Shown piece after piece: positions 33,919-42,460 of a stretch of DNA of 64,000 bases (position 1 is the first letter of the stretch; each line of letters starts with the position of its first letter). The notes below the pieces were generated by a model. It worked only from the letters and a program-made list of their open reading frames with translations, did not search any database and was not told the origin of the DNA. The DNA is from Algoriphagus aestuarii. GTDB lineage: Bacteria; Bacteroidota; Bacteroidia; Cytophagales; Cyclobacteriaceae. The translations under genes were made by a program, and so were the position numbers. The stretch spans positions 1 through 64,000 of the forward strand of contig JAFIDK010000006.1 of assembly GCA_017051695.1 (NCBI GenBank), given 5' to 3'.

Positions 33919-36900
33919 TCCCAATTAAACTAGACATACAGGGGCTTTATTCCTATAAAGAAAAACAGACCATTGAGTTTGACCAGCTGACAGCGGCCGG
34001 TCTATTTGGAATTTTTGGAGCCGTAGGCAGTGGAAAATCCTCGATTTTAGAAGCCATACTTTTAGCACTTTATGGAAGTACCGAGCGCTTATCCGACCGG
34101 GGAGAGAAAAACAGCATGCTCAATCTTCAAAGCGAGGAGCTATTGATCAATTTTGAGTTTCAGTCCGGAAAAAACAATGTGACTTCCTATTTGGCTCGGT
34201 ATGCTGCGAAAAGGAATCCAAAGAAATTTGAGGAAGTCCGTCCAGCCGAGCATACTTTTTATGAAAAATCTTCCCATAAATGGGCCCCTATCGCCTTAAA
34301 AGCGGAAGAAATCATCGGCATGAAAAAAGAGCACTTTAAACAAACGGTGATTATTCCACAAGGCAAATTCAGGGAATTTATCGATCTCACTCCAGGTCCT
34401 AGAGCAGAAATGATGAAGGAACTTTTTGGTTTGGAACGATTTGATCTCTCCGGAAAAACCGGCTCGTTGCTAAAAGTGGTCCGGGAAGAAAAAATAAGAC
34501 TGGAAACCCAGCTTGCAGGTTTGGAAAATTTTTCATCTGAAATCCTCCAAGGAAAAATTGACACTTATAAAGTCCAGAAAAGTGATTCAGAACAACTCAC
34601 TTTAACATTGCAGGCTTCAGAAGCAAAGTTAAAACAGCAAGAAAACCTACAGCTAAAATCAGATCAGCTTCAGCATTTCAAATCGAATTATCAGGATTTA
34701 TTGCTCAAAAAACCAGAAATAGAGGAAAAGAGACTTCTTCACAAGGATTTCATCACGGCAAAAACCTACCTCAAGCCTGTTTGGGATCAAATCAATGACA
34801 CCAAAAAAGAGCTTGAAAAATACTCCACCAGTGTGGTGGATTGTGAGCGATTTAAAGCACGGTATGTGGAAGAGGTAAAAGTGTTAGAGGAGGAAGAACA
34901 GAAGTTAAAAGAGAAAAATCAAGAAAGACCCGCAAGAGAGGCAAAAATCCGAGATCTCAAGAAAGTGCTGGAGATAAAACGTCTGCAGTCTAGCCTGGAT
35001 GAAGCAAACCATAAACTGGAAACTTTAAAACCTGAAATAGACAACAAAAAAGCTGCTCAATCCAAGCTGGAGTTAGAAATCTCAAACCTGGAATTGGAAA
35101 CGGAAAAATTGGAAAGTCCTGACGTCACACTCCTTTCTTCACTGCAAACTGCATGGAGAGATTGGTCGGTCTGGGAAACTGAAAAATCAAAACTCATCAA
35201 AGACAAAAATCAGCTTCAAGAGGAAATAGGGTTTGTCCAAAGCAATCTGGATCAGATTATTTCCAAAATCCCTTCCACAGAAAAAAACCTTGATTCTTGG
35301 CAAAAAAGCCAAAAACAACAGATCCTGAAGCTGGAATCAGAACGGGATAAAATTTTTCAAAAACAAGGTTTAGGCATTCATGTTCATTTATTGGAAGATG
35401 GAAATCCATGTCCTCTTTGTGGTGCATTGGAACATCCAAATCCATTGAAAACAGAAGTAGAAAAAGCTGAGTTAAAAGCCAAAAATGAAGAAATCAATCA
35501 GGAGAAGGACTTTTTGGAAACAATCCTTACTTTGATCCAAAAAGAAAAGGAAAACCAGATTCATTTAGAAAACCATCGGAGAAACTGTCAGGCCAAAGAG
35601 ACTGAAATCGGAAAAATAAACCAGTCTTTAGAGGGAATAAATCAGTTGATTTCCAGCCATGGGATTTCCAGTCAGACAGAATTAAAAGCGAAAGTAGACC
35701 AACTTGCCGAAGCCGGCAAGACAAAAGAAAAACTACAGCTTCAGCTAAGAAGTCTCCGACTATCCTGGAACAATCAACGGAAAGAAATAGAACATTCAGA
35801 TAAAATTTATCAACAAGCTCTTTTAAGCCAAAACTCCATCTTGGCTTCGATAACGTCCAAGAAAGAAGAGATCAAAGACCCTACTTTTTGTAAGCCATTC
35901 TTCTCCAAAAGTGGCGACCAGATCCAAGAAACCATTATGAAAGTTGAAGCTGATATTGATGAAGCTATTAAATTATTGGAAGGAAAACAAAAACACCTTC
36001 GTGAAAAGCGGGAAGCCCAAGCCTCTAATCTAACTAGTTTGAAAGGATTTAAAGATCTAGAAATAGCTTCAAGAGAAAAGCTCACTAAACTTCATAACGA
36101 ATTTGAAAACCTAAAAGTAACGTATGGTTTTCCTGATGAAGCTGCCTTGGTAAAACTCATTGAAAATTCTCTGGACGCAGAAAAAGTCGATCTGGAGATT
36201 CGGAGTTTTGACCAGAAAATTGCCATCACTGAAAGTAGGATCCAGGAACTCAAATCTGAAAAAGGAGTTACCGAGTTTGACAGCAAGGCATTTGATGAAC
36301 TCAAAAACTCAGTAAAAGACACCAAGTCAAAAGCTGAAGCAGTTCAAAATGCCTTATTGCTACTCAGCCAAGAAATCAAAACCATAGAAATCCAACTTGA
36401 AAATAAAAAGTCCCTATTAGAGACTTTTGGGAAATTAGAAAACAGGGAAAGTAATCTGAGAGAATTGGAACGGTTATTTAAAGGAAGCGGATTTGTAAAA
36501 TATGTTAGTTCGATCTATCTCAAGGAACTTTGCAATACGGCCAATTTGAGGTTTATGAAGCTTTGCAAAAACAGCATGAGTTTGGAGATAGATGAGGACA
36601 ATACCTTCTGGGTGATAGATTATCTAAATGGAGGGAAACGTAGATTACTGAAAACACTTTCCGGTGGACAGACTTTCCAGGCATCACTTTGCCTTGCTTT
36701 GGCTTTGGCAGAAAAAGTTAAATCCCTGAATCAGGCAGATCAAAGTTTCTTCTTTTTAGATGAAGGTTTTGGGGCTTTGGATAGAAATGCCCTTCGAGTG
36801 GTTTTTGAAACGCTGAAATCCCTTCGTCACGAAAATAGAATAGTAGGGATCATCTCTCATGTGGAAGAGTTGCAACAAGAGATTGGAGTGTATGCGCAAA

Positions 36901-36947
36901 TCACATTGGATCCCGAAAAAGGGTCTCAGGTCAATTACTCCTACTAA
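33915..36947 (+). CDS. sbcC: Exonuclease SbcCD, subunit C
   Basis: SbcC is a Rad50-like SMC ATPase that tethers and melts DNA for SbcD. Walker A is GAVGSGKS (residues 35-42). Two long coiled-coil arms flank a zinc hook CPLC (in NPCPLCGALEHPN) near the centre. The ABC signature LSGGQTFQASL and Walker B FFLDEGFGALD lie near the C-terminus. The full length of 1010 residues is normal. It overlaps sbcD by four bases and ends at a strong bidirectional terminator. Confidence 0.96.
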   Translation: MIPIKLDIQGLYSYKEKQTIEFDQLTAAGLFGIFGAVGSGKSSILEAILLALYGSTERLSDRGEKNSMLNLQSEELLINFEFQSGKNNVTSYLARYAAKRNPKKFEEVRPAEHTFYEKSSHKWAPIALKAEEIIGMKKEHFKQTVIIPQGKFREFIDLTPGPRAEMMKELFGLERFDLSGKTGSLLKVVREEKIRLETQLAGLENFSSEILQGKIDTYKVQKSDSEQLTLTLQASEAKLKQQENLQLKSDQLQHFKSNYQDLLLKKPEIEEKRLLHKDFITAKTYLKPVWDQINDTKKELEKYSTSVVDCERFKARYVEEVKVLEEEEQKLKEKNQERPAREAKIRDLKKVLEIKRLQSSLDEANHKLETLKPEIDNKKAAQSKLELEISNLELETEKLESPDVTLLSSLQTAWRDWSVWETEKSKLIKDKNQLQEEIGFVQSNLDQIISKIPSTEKNLDSWQKSQKQQILKLESERDKIFQKQGLGIHVHLLEDGNPCPLCGALEHPNPLKTEVEKAELKAKNEEINQEKDFLETILTLIQKEKENQIHLENHRRNCQAKETEIGKINQSLEGINQLISSHGISSQTELKAKVDQLAEAGKTKEKLQLQLRSLRLSWNNQRKEIEHSDKIYQQALLSQNSILASITSKKEEIKDPTFCKPFFSKSGDQIQETIMKVEADIDEAIKLLEGKQKHLREKREAQASNLTSLKGFKDLEIASREKLTKLHNEFENLKVTYGFPDEAALVKLIENSLDAEKVDLEIRSFDQKIAITESRIQELKSEKGVTEFDSKAFDELKNSVKDTKSKAEAVQNALLLLSQEIKTIEIQLENKKSLLETFGKLENRESNLRELERLFKGSGFVKYVSSIYLKELCNTANLRFMKLCKNSMSLEIDEDNTFWVIDYLNGGKRRLLKTLSGGQTFQASLCLALALAEKVKSLNQADQSFFFLDEGFGALDRNALRVVFETLKSLRHENRIVGIISHVEELQQEIGVYAQITLDPEKGSQVNYSY

Positions 36948-36980
36948 AAAAAAATCCCGGCACTTGTCGGGATTTTTTTT
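36946..36980. terminator. Bidirectional intrinsic terminator
   Basis: ATCCCG and CGGGAT form a stem around GCACTTGT, flanked by an A-tract on the left and a T-tract on the right. It separates the convergent sbcC and hydrolase genes. Confidence 0.88.
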
Positions 36981-36991
36981 CAATAAGAAAA

Positions 36992-37603
36992 TCACATTAA
37001 AATATTTTTATTGACCCAGTTTATCTCTTCCTCTCGGATGGTATGTTCTGGATCATCGAAAAGCAAAGTTTTTACAGTTGCTCCCATTTCAGTCAATAAT
37101 GTAGCGGATTCATTGATCCTACTGGCAGGTACGTGAAAATCTCTATCGCTACTTCCTATAAAAACGGAAGTACCTTTGAAATCACCTTGGTATTTTTCCT
37201 TATTTATTTTTTCACCAATTAAGCCTCCGGTAAAAGCAATCACTCCTCCGAGTTTTTGAGCGTTTCTAGCTGCGAATTCCAAACTCAAACAAGCTCCTTG
37301 TGAGAATCCTATGAAAAAGATTTTCTCAGGCATAATTCCAGAATCAATCAACTGATCCCAAGCCATTTTCAAGGTAGAAATCGAATTTTCTAAAGCTGTC
37401 CTGTTCTGTAGGTCTGGAGCCATAAAACTATAGGGATACCAGGTATTCCCTTCAGCCTGTGGCGCCAAAAGTGCAAAATCTGACAGATTTAAATAATTAC
37501 TCAAAGACAAAATACTGGATGCAGTAGCCCCACGTCCATGAATAAGAATTGCTGCCTTTTTTGCTTCAGTAATCGGTTTCCCAGCTGATTTAATCTCAGG
37601 CAT
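36992..37603 (-). CDS. Phospholipase/carboxylesterase-family hydrolase (MhqD-like)
   Basis: A 203-residue alpha/beta hydrolase without signal peptide. The nucleophile elbow is GFSQGA (serine near 103), the acid lies in GSSDRDFHVP, and the histidine in DDPEHTIREEE. AILIHGRGATASS supplies the oxyanion loop. It overlaps the upstream glyoxalase-fold dioxygenase gene by eight bases, the same pairing as mhqD/mhqO-type genes of Bacillus subtilis, which act in quinone and catechol stress. By that analogy it would hydrolyse a ring-cleavage product or thioester. This is inference; the natural substrate is unknown. Confidence 0.85.
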   Translation of the reverse strand: MPEIKSAGKPITEAKKAAILIHGRGATASSILSLSNYLNLSDFALLAPQAEGNTWYPYSFMAPDLQNRTALENSISTLKMAWDQLIDSGIMPEKIFFIGFSQGACLSLEFAARNAQKLGGVIAFTGGLIGEKINKEKYQGDFKGTSVFIGSSDRDFHVPASRINESATLLTEMGATVKTLLFDDPEHTIREEEINWVNKNILM

Positions 37604-38546
37604 AGTTTTCTATTTTTAGCGTAACTGGAGTTAGATTTTTCACAATCTCCTCTCTGCTTGGTTCTGCCCATTCAGGTAATTTGATCAACTCCCCTAAATG
37701 TGCTTCATCTTCATCAATCGCAAAACCAGGTTCATCGGTAGCGATTTCAAACAACACTCCTCCTGGCTCTCTGAAATAAATTGAAGTGAAATAGTTTCTG
37801 TCTTTTACCTCAGTAGTTTGATAGCCGTTCCCTATCAATAACTTTTGAACTTCCAATTGAGAAGCAGCATTGGCTGTTCTGAATGCAATGTGGTGAACTG
37901 TACCTGCACTCTGCATGCCCCTGTTTCCTGATGGATTTACGACGATATCCACCATATCACCAGGCTTTCCTTCTGTTCCGTATCGATATCTGTCACCTTC
38001 CTGACCGATGAATTTATAATCCATAAAACTGGTAAGCAACTTTTCAGTCTGTTCTTTGGATCGAAGGTTTAGAGTAGCTCCATAAAATCCTTTGATGGAA
38101 AATTCTTTAGGAACCTGTCCATAAGTCCATCCGATTCTTTCGTCAGAATCATTTGCCACCAGCTCTATTCCCATACCATCATGATCTTCAAAACGAATCA
38201 GTTTTTCTCCAAATCGAACCAACACATCCGATACTGCTACTCCGTATTTTTTCAATCGCTCGATCCAGAATTCCAAAGAATCTGAAGGGATAGAAAATGC
38301 GGTGTAGGTCAATTCTCCTGTTCCTTTGGTGCCTTTTCGGGCACCCTTAAAAGGAAAGGTCGTAAAGATGGTACCAGGTGTCCCCAGCTCATCTCCGAAA
38401 TAAAAATGGTACACATCAGGCGCATCAAAATTGATGGTCTTTTTCACCAATCTCAATCCTAGAATTCCAGTGTAAAAATCAACATTGCCTTGAGGATTTC
38501 CAGCAATGGCTGTGATATGATGTATTCCGCTGATTAATGTTTTCAT
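37596..38546 (-). CDS. Ring-cleaving dioxygenase, VOC superfamily (MhqO-like)
   Basis: A 316-residue cytosolic protein with two vicinal-oxygen-chelate domains. The metal site is suggested by His in GIHHITAIAG (residues 7-11), His in TVHHIAFRT near 220 and Glu in GGVLFEIATDEPGF near 265. This layout and length fit the MhqO/MhqE group of hydroquinone-specific extradiol dioxygenases. It is co-transcribed with a MhqD-like hydrolase (8-bp overlap) and lies downstream of yceI and a MarR regulator on the same strand. The whole looks like a detoxification locus for quinones or other electrophiles. Confidence 0.87.
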   Translation of the reverse strand: MKTLISGIHHITAIAGNPQGNVDFYTGILGLRLVKKTINFDAPDVYHFYFGDELGTPGTIFTTFPFKGARKGTKGTGELTYTAFSIPSDSLEFWIERLKKYGVAVSDVLVRFGEKLIRFEDHDGMGIELVANDSDERIGWTYGQVPKEFSIKGFYGATLNLRSKEQTEKLLTSFMDYKFIGQEGDRYRYGTEGKPGDMVDIVVNPSGNRGMQSAGTVHHIAFRTANAASQLEVQKLLIGNGYQTTEVKDRNYFTSIYFREPGGVLFEIATDEPGFAIDEDEAHLGELIKLPEWAEPSREEIVKNLTPVTLKIENYA

Positions 38547-38627
38547 GGCTTTTGGGGTATTTTAAGAAAAAGCTATGAGGACGAATCCCCATAGCTTTCA
38601 ATTTAGTTGATAGGGATAATTTAAAAC

Positions 38628-39173
38628 TTAGTCTGCCAAAACAGGCTCAGTTTGCTTAACAAGTTGTACACTCAAATGAAGTCTAACTTGATCACTTACT
38701 ACGACAGAACCAGCTTCTGTTACAGCTGACCAAGAAAGTCCAAATTCTTTTCTGTTAACTTTTCCTTCGATTTCAAATCCAGCTTTGGTCTGACCATAAG
38801 GATCGGCAGTGACACCTCCTAGATCAACTGAAAGAGTAACTTCTTTAGTAGTCTCTCTCATAGTCAAGTTACCAACCAATTTATATTCTCCGTCTTCTTG
38901 AGCTAATTTTCCTTCAAAAGATAACTTTGGATGATTTGCAGCATCAAAGAAATCAGCAGATTTTAAGTGATTGTCTCTGTCATTCTGATTTGTATCAATA
39001 CTGTCAACGTCAGCTGTAAACTTAACGGTAGCTCCGTCAAAATTATCTGATGCTGCCTCAAGGCTTCCTTCGAATTTTCTGAAATAACCAGTTACAGTAG
39101 AAATCACCAAGTGCTTTACTTTAAAAGATACTTCTGAGTGAGTAGGGTCAATAATCCATTTTGTAGTTTTCAT
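38628..39173 (-). CDS. YceI family lipid-binding protein, cytosolic form
   Basis: YceI proteins are lipocalin-like barrels that hold isoprenoid or other amphipathic molecules. The 181-residue sequence begins WIIDPTHSEVSFKVKHLVIS and includes GYFRKFEGSLEA, FTADVDSIDTNQNDRDNHLK and KVNRKEFGLSW, all standard. No signal peptide is present, unlike E. coli YceI, so this copy stays in the cytosol. It is the first gene after marR, and its upstream region holds a near copy of the candidate MarR operator. Bacteroidota genomes often pair a MarR regulator with a cytosolic YceI protein. Confidence 0.92.
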   Translation of the reverse strand: MKTTKWIIDPTHSEVSFKVKHLVISTVTGYFRKFEGSLEAASDNFDGATVKFTADVDSIDTNQNDRDNHLKSADFFDAANHPKLSFEGKLAQEDGEYKLVGNLTMRETTKEVTLSVDLGGVTADPYGQTKAGFEIEGKVNRKEFGLSWSAVTEAGSVVVSDQVRLHLSVQLVKQTEPVLAD

Positions 39174-39222
39174 AATCGTTTTTTTTGGTTGTTTATAAAT
39201 TTTAGAATTGTCAATACATTAT

Positions 39223-39234
39223 ATGTCTATACAT
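39223..39234. promoter_or_regulatory. Candidate MarR operator upstream of yceI
   Basis: ATGTCTATACAT differs by one base from the perfect palindrome ATGTATATACAT found upstream of marR. It lies between the marR stop and the yceI start, about 50 bp before the yceI ATG. The shared site suggests that yceI and the downstream genes answer to the same regulator. Confidence 0.6.
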
Positions 39235-39253
39235 TCAATAGAGTAAATTTTTT

Positions 39254-39706
39254 TTAACCCCGGAGTTTATCCAAAAGGTCATTTAGCAAAATCACTTCTT
39301 CAATTGTAAGATTCACAAAGTTCCTGTTTCCTTGCTCCACTTTTACTTGAAGCTCGGCTAGGACTTTTAATCCTTCTTCAGTAATCAATACATCTACTTG
39401 TCTTCTGTCATTTGGACATTCCGAACGCTTCACCAGACCCTTCACTTTTAATTTTTCAACCAAACGTGAGGCATTGGACATCTTATTCAACATTCTATCC
39501 TGGATGGATGAAACTGTAGTGGGAACTCCATTTTGACCTCTTAGAATCCTAAGTACATTGTATTGCTCTGGGGAAATCCCATAGGGCTTAAACAAAGCAT
39601 TTTGAGATGTTACCAAGTAGCTGTTGGTATACAATAAATTCACCACAGCCTTATTGAAAGGATCTTTGAATTGCTTCTGCTGAATCGCTTCTTCTATCTT
39701 CACCAT
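39254..39706 (-). CDS. MarR family winged-helix transcriptional regulator
   Basis: A 150-residue dimeric repressor-type protein. The winged helix runs over about 45-110, with PTTVSSIQDRMLNKMSNASR as the recognition-helix region and KRSECPNDRRQVDVLITEEG as the wing, the canonical DxRxxxVxLT-like stretch. Cys in SECPNDRR could be redox- or quinone-sensitive, as single cysteines are in some MarR/DUF24 sensors (inference). It heads the yceI-mhqO-mhqD-like locus. Its own promoter has a perfect palindrome at the expected transcription start, so autorepression is likely. Confidence 0.93.
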   Translation of the reverse strand: MVKIEEAIQQKQFKDPFNKAVVNLLYTNSYLVTSQNALFKPYGISPEQYNVLRILRGQNGVPTTVSSIQDRMLNKMSNASRLVEKLKVKGLVKRSECPNDRRQVDVLITEEGLKVLAELQVKVEQGNRNFVNLTIEEVILLNDLLDKLRG

Positions 39707-39726
39707 AATGATTGCAAGTGTATTAA

Positions 39727-39771
39727 ATGTATATACATGTAAATATAAGAAAAGGTTTCACTTCACGCAAA
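39727..39771 (-). promoter_or_regulatory. marR promoter with overlapping operator
   Basis: The minus strand reads TTTG (39768-39771), 20 bases, TATATTTA (39740-39747), one mismatch from TAnnTTTG. The perfect 12-bp palindrome ATGTATATACAT (39727-39738) begins one base downstream and covers the start site. This position is what a steric repressor site needs. Confidence 0.7.
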
Positions 39772-39846
39772 TATTTTTCTAATTATCTCATTATTAATGA
39801 GTAATAGTACATGAAAAAAAGAGTGAATATTTCGAGAATGCCAGAT

Positions 39847-40647
39847 TTAACTCATTTCTATAAGCCAATCGCCAATGAGCCTGTTGATTTCCCGAGGTTT
39901 TTCGATACAGCTACTATGACCAGCTCCCGGAACAAGATGGAGTTTCGACTTAGCGATGTTCATTTGAATAAACTTTGCCTTGACAGGCTTCGTGGCAACG
40001 TCTTCATCTCCTACTATGATCATCGTAGGACAAGAAATAAATCTGAGTTCGTTCTCGATCCCTTTTCTATATATAACAGCCTCCACAGGACCTGTAATAG
40101 TCTTTTTATTTGACATCATTTCCTGCTTCCAAAAATCGACTTTTTCTTTATTGATAGGGTTGGTGAGCCAACTTTCAGCAAACATGATTGGCATCACTTT
40201 ACTTGCCACTGGTCCGATGACACCAAACCATCTTACGATGCTATTCAATGTCTTGTACTTCGGAATATTTTCCACTGGCTCTTGATTTGCGGAGGTTTCT
40301 AACAAAATCAGACTTTTGATAAGTTCAGGATGCCTCGCTGCTAGTCTCATTCCGATAAATCCTCCCATGGATAATCCAGCAAAATGGACTGGGCCGTCTG
40401 TAAGGGATTTTATCAGTAGAAACGCATCTTCAGAAAGCGTATCCATGTCAAAGGGGCTTTTCACTTCGCTCTGGCCTTGCCCCCTGTGATCATAAGAGAT
40501 TACTCTAAATCGTGTGGAAAGAAATTCGATTTGAGCCTCAAACATTTTATGGCTCCAAAGTAAGCCATGTGAAAAAATGATAGTTTCCTCTCCTACGCCT
40601 TGATCAGAATAAAATAAATCAACTTCATTTACTTTAATATGGGGCAT
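39847..40647 (-). CDS. Alpha/beta fold hydrolase
   Basis: A 266-residue soluble hydrolase related to enol-lactonases and epoxide hydrolases. The oxyanion segment is FSHGLLWSH, the nucleophile elbow GLSMGG (serine near 94), the acid in VGDEDVATKP and the histidine in PGAGHSSCIEKP. The start MPHIKVNEVDLFY at ATG 40647 is preferred to a TTG two codons upstream. It lies upstream of marR on the same strand but has a separate promoter region between, so co-regulation is not evident. A role in ring-cleavage-product hydrolysis would fit the neighbourhood but is not shown. Confidence 0.82.
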   Translation of the reverse strand: MPHIKVNEVDLFYSDQGVGEETIIFSHGLLWSHKMFEAQIEFLSTRFRVISYDHRGQGQSEVKSPFDMDTLSEDAFLLIKSLTDGPVHFAGLSMGGFIGMRLAARHPELIKSLILLETSANQEPVENIPKYKTLNSIVRWFGVIGPVASKVMPIMFAESWLTNPINKEKVDFWKQEMMSNKKTITGPVEAVIYRKGIENELRFISCPTMIIVGDEDVATKPVKAKFIQMNIAKSKLHLVPGAGHSSCIEKPREINRLIGDWLIEMS

Positions 40648-40661
40648 ACACAATTAGGTTT

Positions 40662-40711
40662 AAAAATGAACCGGGTTAATCTGTATTTCTTATTAACAGG
40701 TTAACCCGGTT
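40662..40711 (-). terminator. Terminator of the amidohydrolase gene
   Basis: AACCGGGTTAA (40669-40679) pairs with TTAACCCGGTT (40701-40711), with a further inner CTGT/ACAG. The minus-strand stem is followed by CATTTTTAAA. It is a long and stable hairpin 23 bp after the stop. Confidence 0.82.
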
Positions 40712-40733
40712 CTAGGTTTTATAAATTTTCAGT

Positions 40734-42326
40734 TTACCAATCCAAGCCTGGAGAAGTAATCTTCACACTTCCTTCTTCTGCTTTGGCATTATCCACGATT
40801 GTTTTTACATCTTCCAGCAATTTTTTAGCATCGTATACAATCCCATCCTTTACGGTATATTTTACTCCACCTACTCTGATTGCCTTATTATTGTCATCAA
40901 TCCGTATAGCTCCGGTACCATAAAGCACTTTTAAATTTTGAAGTGGGTTTTCATCCACGATTACAAAATCAGCCAATTTCCCGACTTCCACAGTGCCGAT
41001 TTCCTTTTCCATCCCCATCAATTCCGCTCCATACATGGTCGCTGATCGGATTACTTCTAAAGGATGAAATCCTGCTTCTTGAAGTAGTTCCAACTCTCTA
41101 ATATAAGCAAATCCATATAGTTGATAAATGAAGCCTGAATCCGAACCAGCAGTCACTCGACCTCCTCGGTTTTTATATTCATTGACAAAAGTCATCCAAA
41201 GCTGGTAGTTTTTCTTCCACTGAATCTCTAAAGCTGTGGTCCAGTCAAACCAATAAGAACCATGTGACTGCCTGCTTGGCTCATAAAATTTCCAAAGCGA
41301 TGGCAGAGTATACACCTCATGCCATTCGGCTCTTTGAGCTCGCATCAAGTCACGATTTGCTTCGTAAATATTAAAAGTTGGATCAAGAGTGAAGTCCAGT
41401 TCCAACAATTCATTCATCACATTATTCCAATGTTCTGAATATGGTGGTGCTGCTTGTTCCCAAAGTTTTCCTGCTTCTGAAAAACGATGTTGTTCATTTT
41501 GATAATTATAGTCTACCGGAAAATCCTGAACTGTTCTATCGGTGAATAATGCCTCTGGAAGTCCATACCAGTGCTCCATTGAGGAAAGACCTGCTCTTGC
41601 CGAATTCAAAACATTCCATCTTGCGACATCCACTTGTGCATGGTGCATGGCCGATCTCAAACCAATTTTTTTATTTTCTGATATCGCTGCCTGCATCACC
41701 TCAGGTTTTGCACCAAAAAATTTAATTCCATCTGCTCCATTTGCAGCATTTTTATTTACCCAAGCTTTGGCTTCATCTGCATTAGTAATAGGATTTTCAG
41801 CGCCTTGCCCAAAAGCCGTATATGCCAATATTCTTGGAGCTGTAATTTCATTTGCAGCAGATTTCTTCTTCTGATCCAGCACCCAATCCAAACCATTTCC
41901 TGTGGATGGGTCTCGAATAGTGGTGATACCATGTGCTAACCAAAGTTTAAATACATATTCTGCAGGCGTTCCCTGGCCTCTCCCACCTATGTGTGCATGG
42001 GAATCAATAAACCCAGGCAACAAAAAATGCCCTTCCAAGTCATACACTTTATCATTTTCTCCAGCTTTTGGTCTTCTGCTTTCATTGATTGGAAGCCCCG
42101 GATAACCAACTACTTGGATTTGGGCAATTTTATTTTTTTCTACGACGATATCAACTGGACCTATCGGTGGTGCTCCAGTCCCATCTATGAGTGTTACTCC
42201 TCTCAATATCAGGCGTCCATATTGCCCATCACCTTCAGCCCGATCCGGAGCAGGCTCAATTTGGGCATATACTGTGACAGAAATAAATCCGCATAGCAAT
42301 GCAATTACTAGTAAAGTTTTTTTCAT
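40734..42326 (-). CDS. Secreted amidohydrolase family protein
   Basis: A metal-dependent hydrolase of the imidazolonepropionase/prolidase-like branch, with signal peptide MKKTLLVIALLCGFISVTVYA. The metal ligands are HxH in GFIDSHAHIGG, a probable carboxylated lysine in GADGIKFFG, His in SAMHHAQ, and Asp in TAGSDSGF. The flanking beta-sandwich appears at both ends (GVTLIDGTGAPPIGPVDIVV and ADFVIVDENPLQNLK). At 530 residues it is longer than cytosolic relatives because of an insert around 260-340. The substrate may be a dipeptide, lactam or other amide. It is monocistronic with a strong terminator. Confidence 0.88.
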   Translation of the reverse strand: MKKTLLVIALLCGFISVTVYAQIEPAPDRAEGDGQYGRLILRGVTLIDGTGAPPIGPVDIVVEKNKIAQIQVVGYPGLPINESRRPKAGENDKVYDLEGHFLLPGFIDSHAHIGGRGQGTPAEYVFKLWLAHGITTIRDPSTGNGLDWVLDQKKKSAANEITAPRILAYTAFGQGAENPITNADEAKAWVNKNAANGADGIKFFGAKPEVMQAAISENKKIGLRSAMHHAQVDVARWNVLNSARAGLSSMEHWYGLPEALFTDRTVQDFPVDYNYQNEQHRFSEAGKLWEQAAPPYSEHWNNVMNELLELDFTLDPTFNIYEANRDLMRAQRAEWHEVYTLPSLWKFYEPSRQSHGSYWFDWTTALEIQWKKNYQLWMTFVNEYKNRGGRVTAGSDSGFIYQLYGFAYIRELELLQEAGFHPLEVIRSATMYGAELMGMEKEIGTVEVGKLADFVIVDENPLQNLKVLYGTGAIRIDDNNKAIRVGGVKYTVKDGIVYDAKKLLEDVKTIVDNAKAEEGSVKITSPGLDW

Positions 42327-42409
42327 GGTTGGTGGCTTTGATTATTTACAGCAATAAGATAAGGCAAAATGACACAACAAAAAACCAGTTTTAGATGAAG
42401 TAGGGAGCA

Positions 42410-42444
42410 AAAAAAAGCTCTTTGAATCGTCAAAGAGCTTTTTT
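42410..42444. terminator. Terminator between the amidohydrolase and fabI genes
   Basis: AAAAAAGCTCTTTG and CAAAGAGCTTTTTT form a perfect stem around AATCGT. On the minus strand it follows the fabI stop by about 17 bases and has a T-tract. Confidence 0.9.
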
Positions 42445-42460
42445 AAAGTGGGTGGTTTAT

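Noticed and set aside
39811-40113. A 100-residue plus-strand frame over the alpha/beta hydrolase gene
   Set aside because: It is antisense to a gene with an intact catalytic triad and has no promoter or family resemblance.
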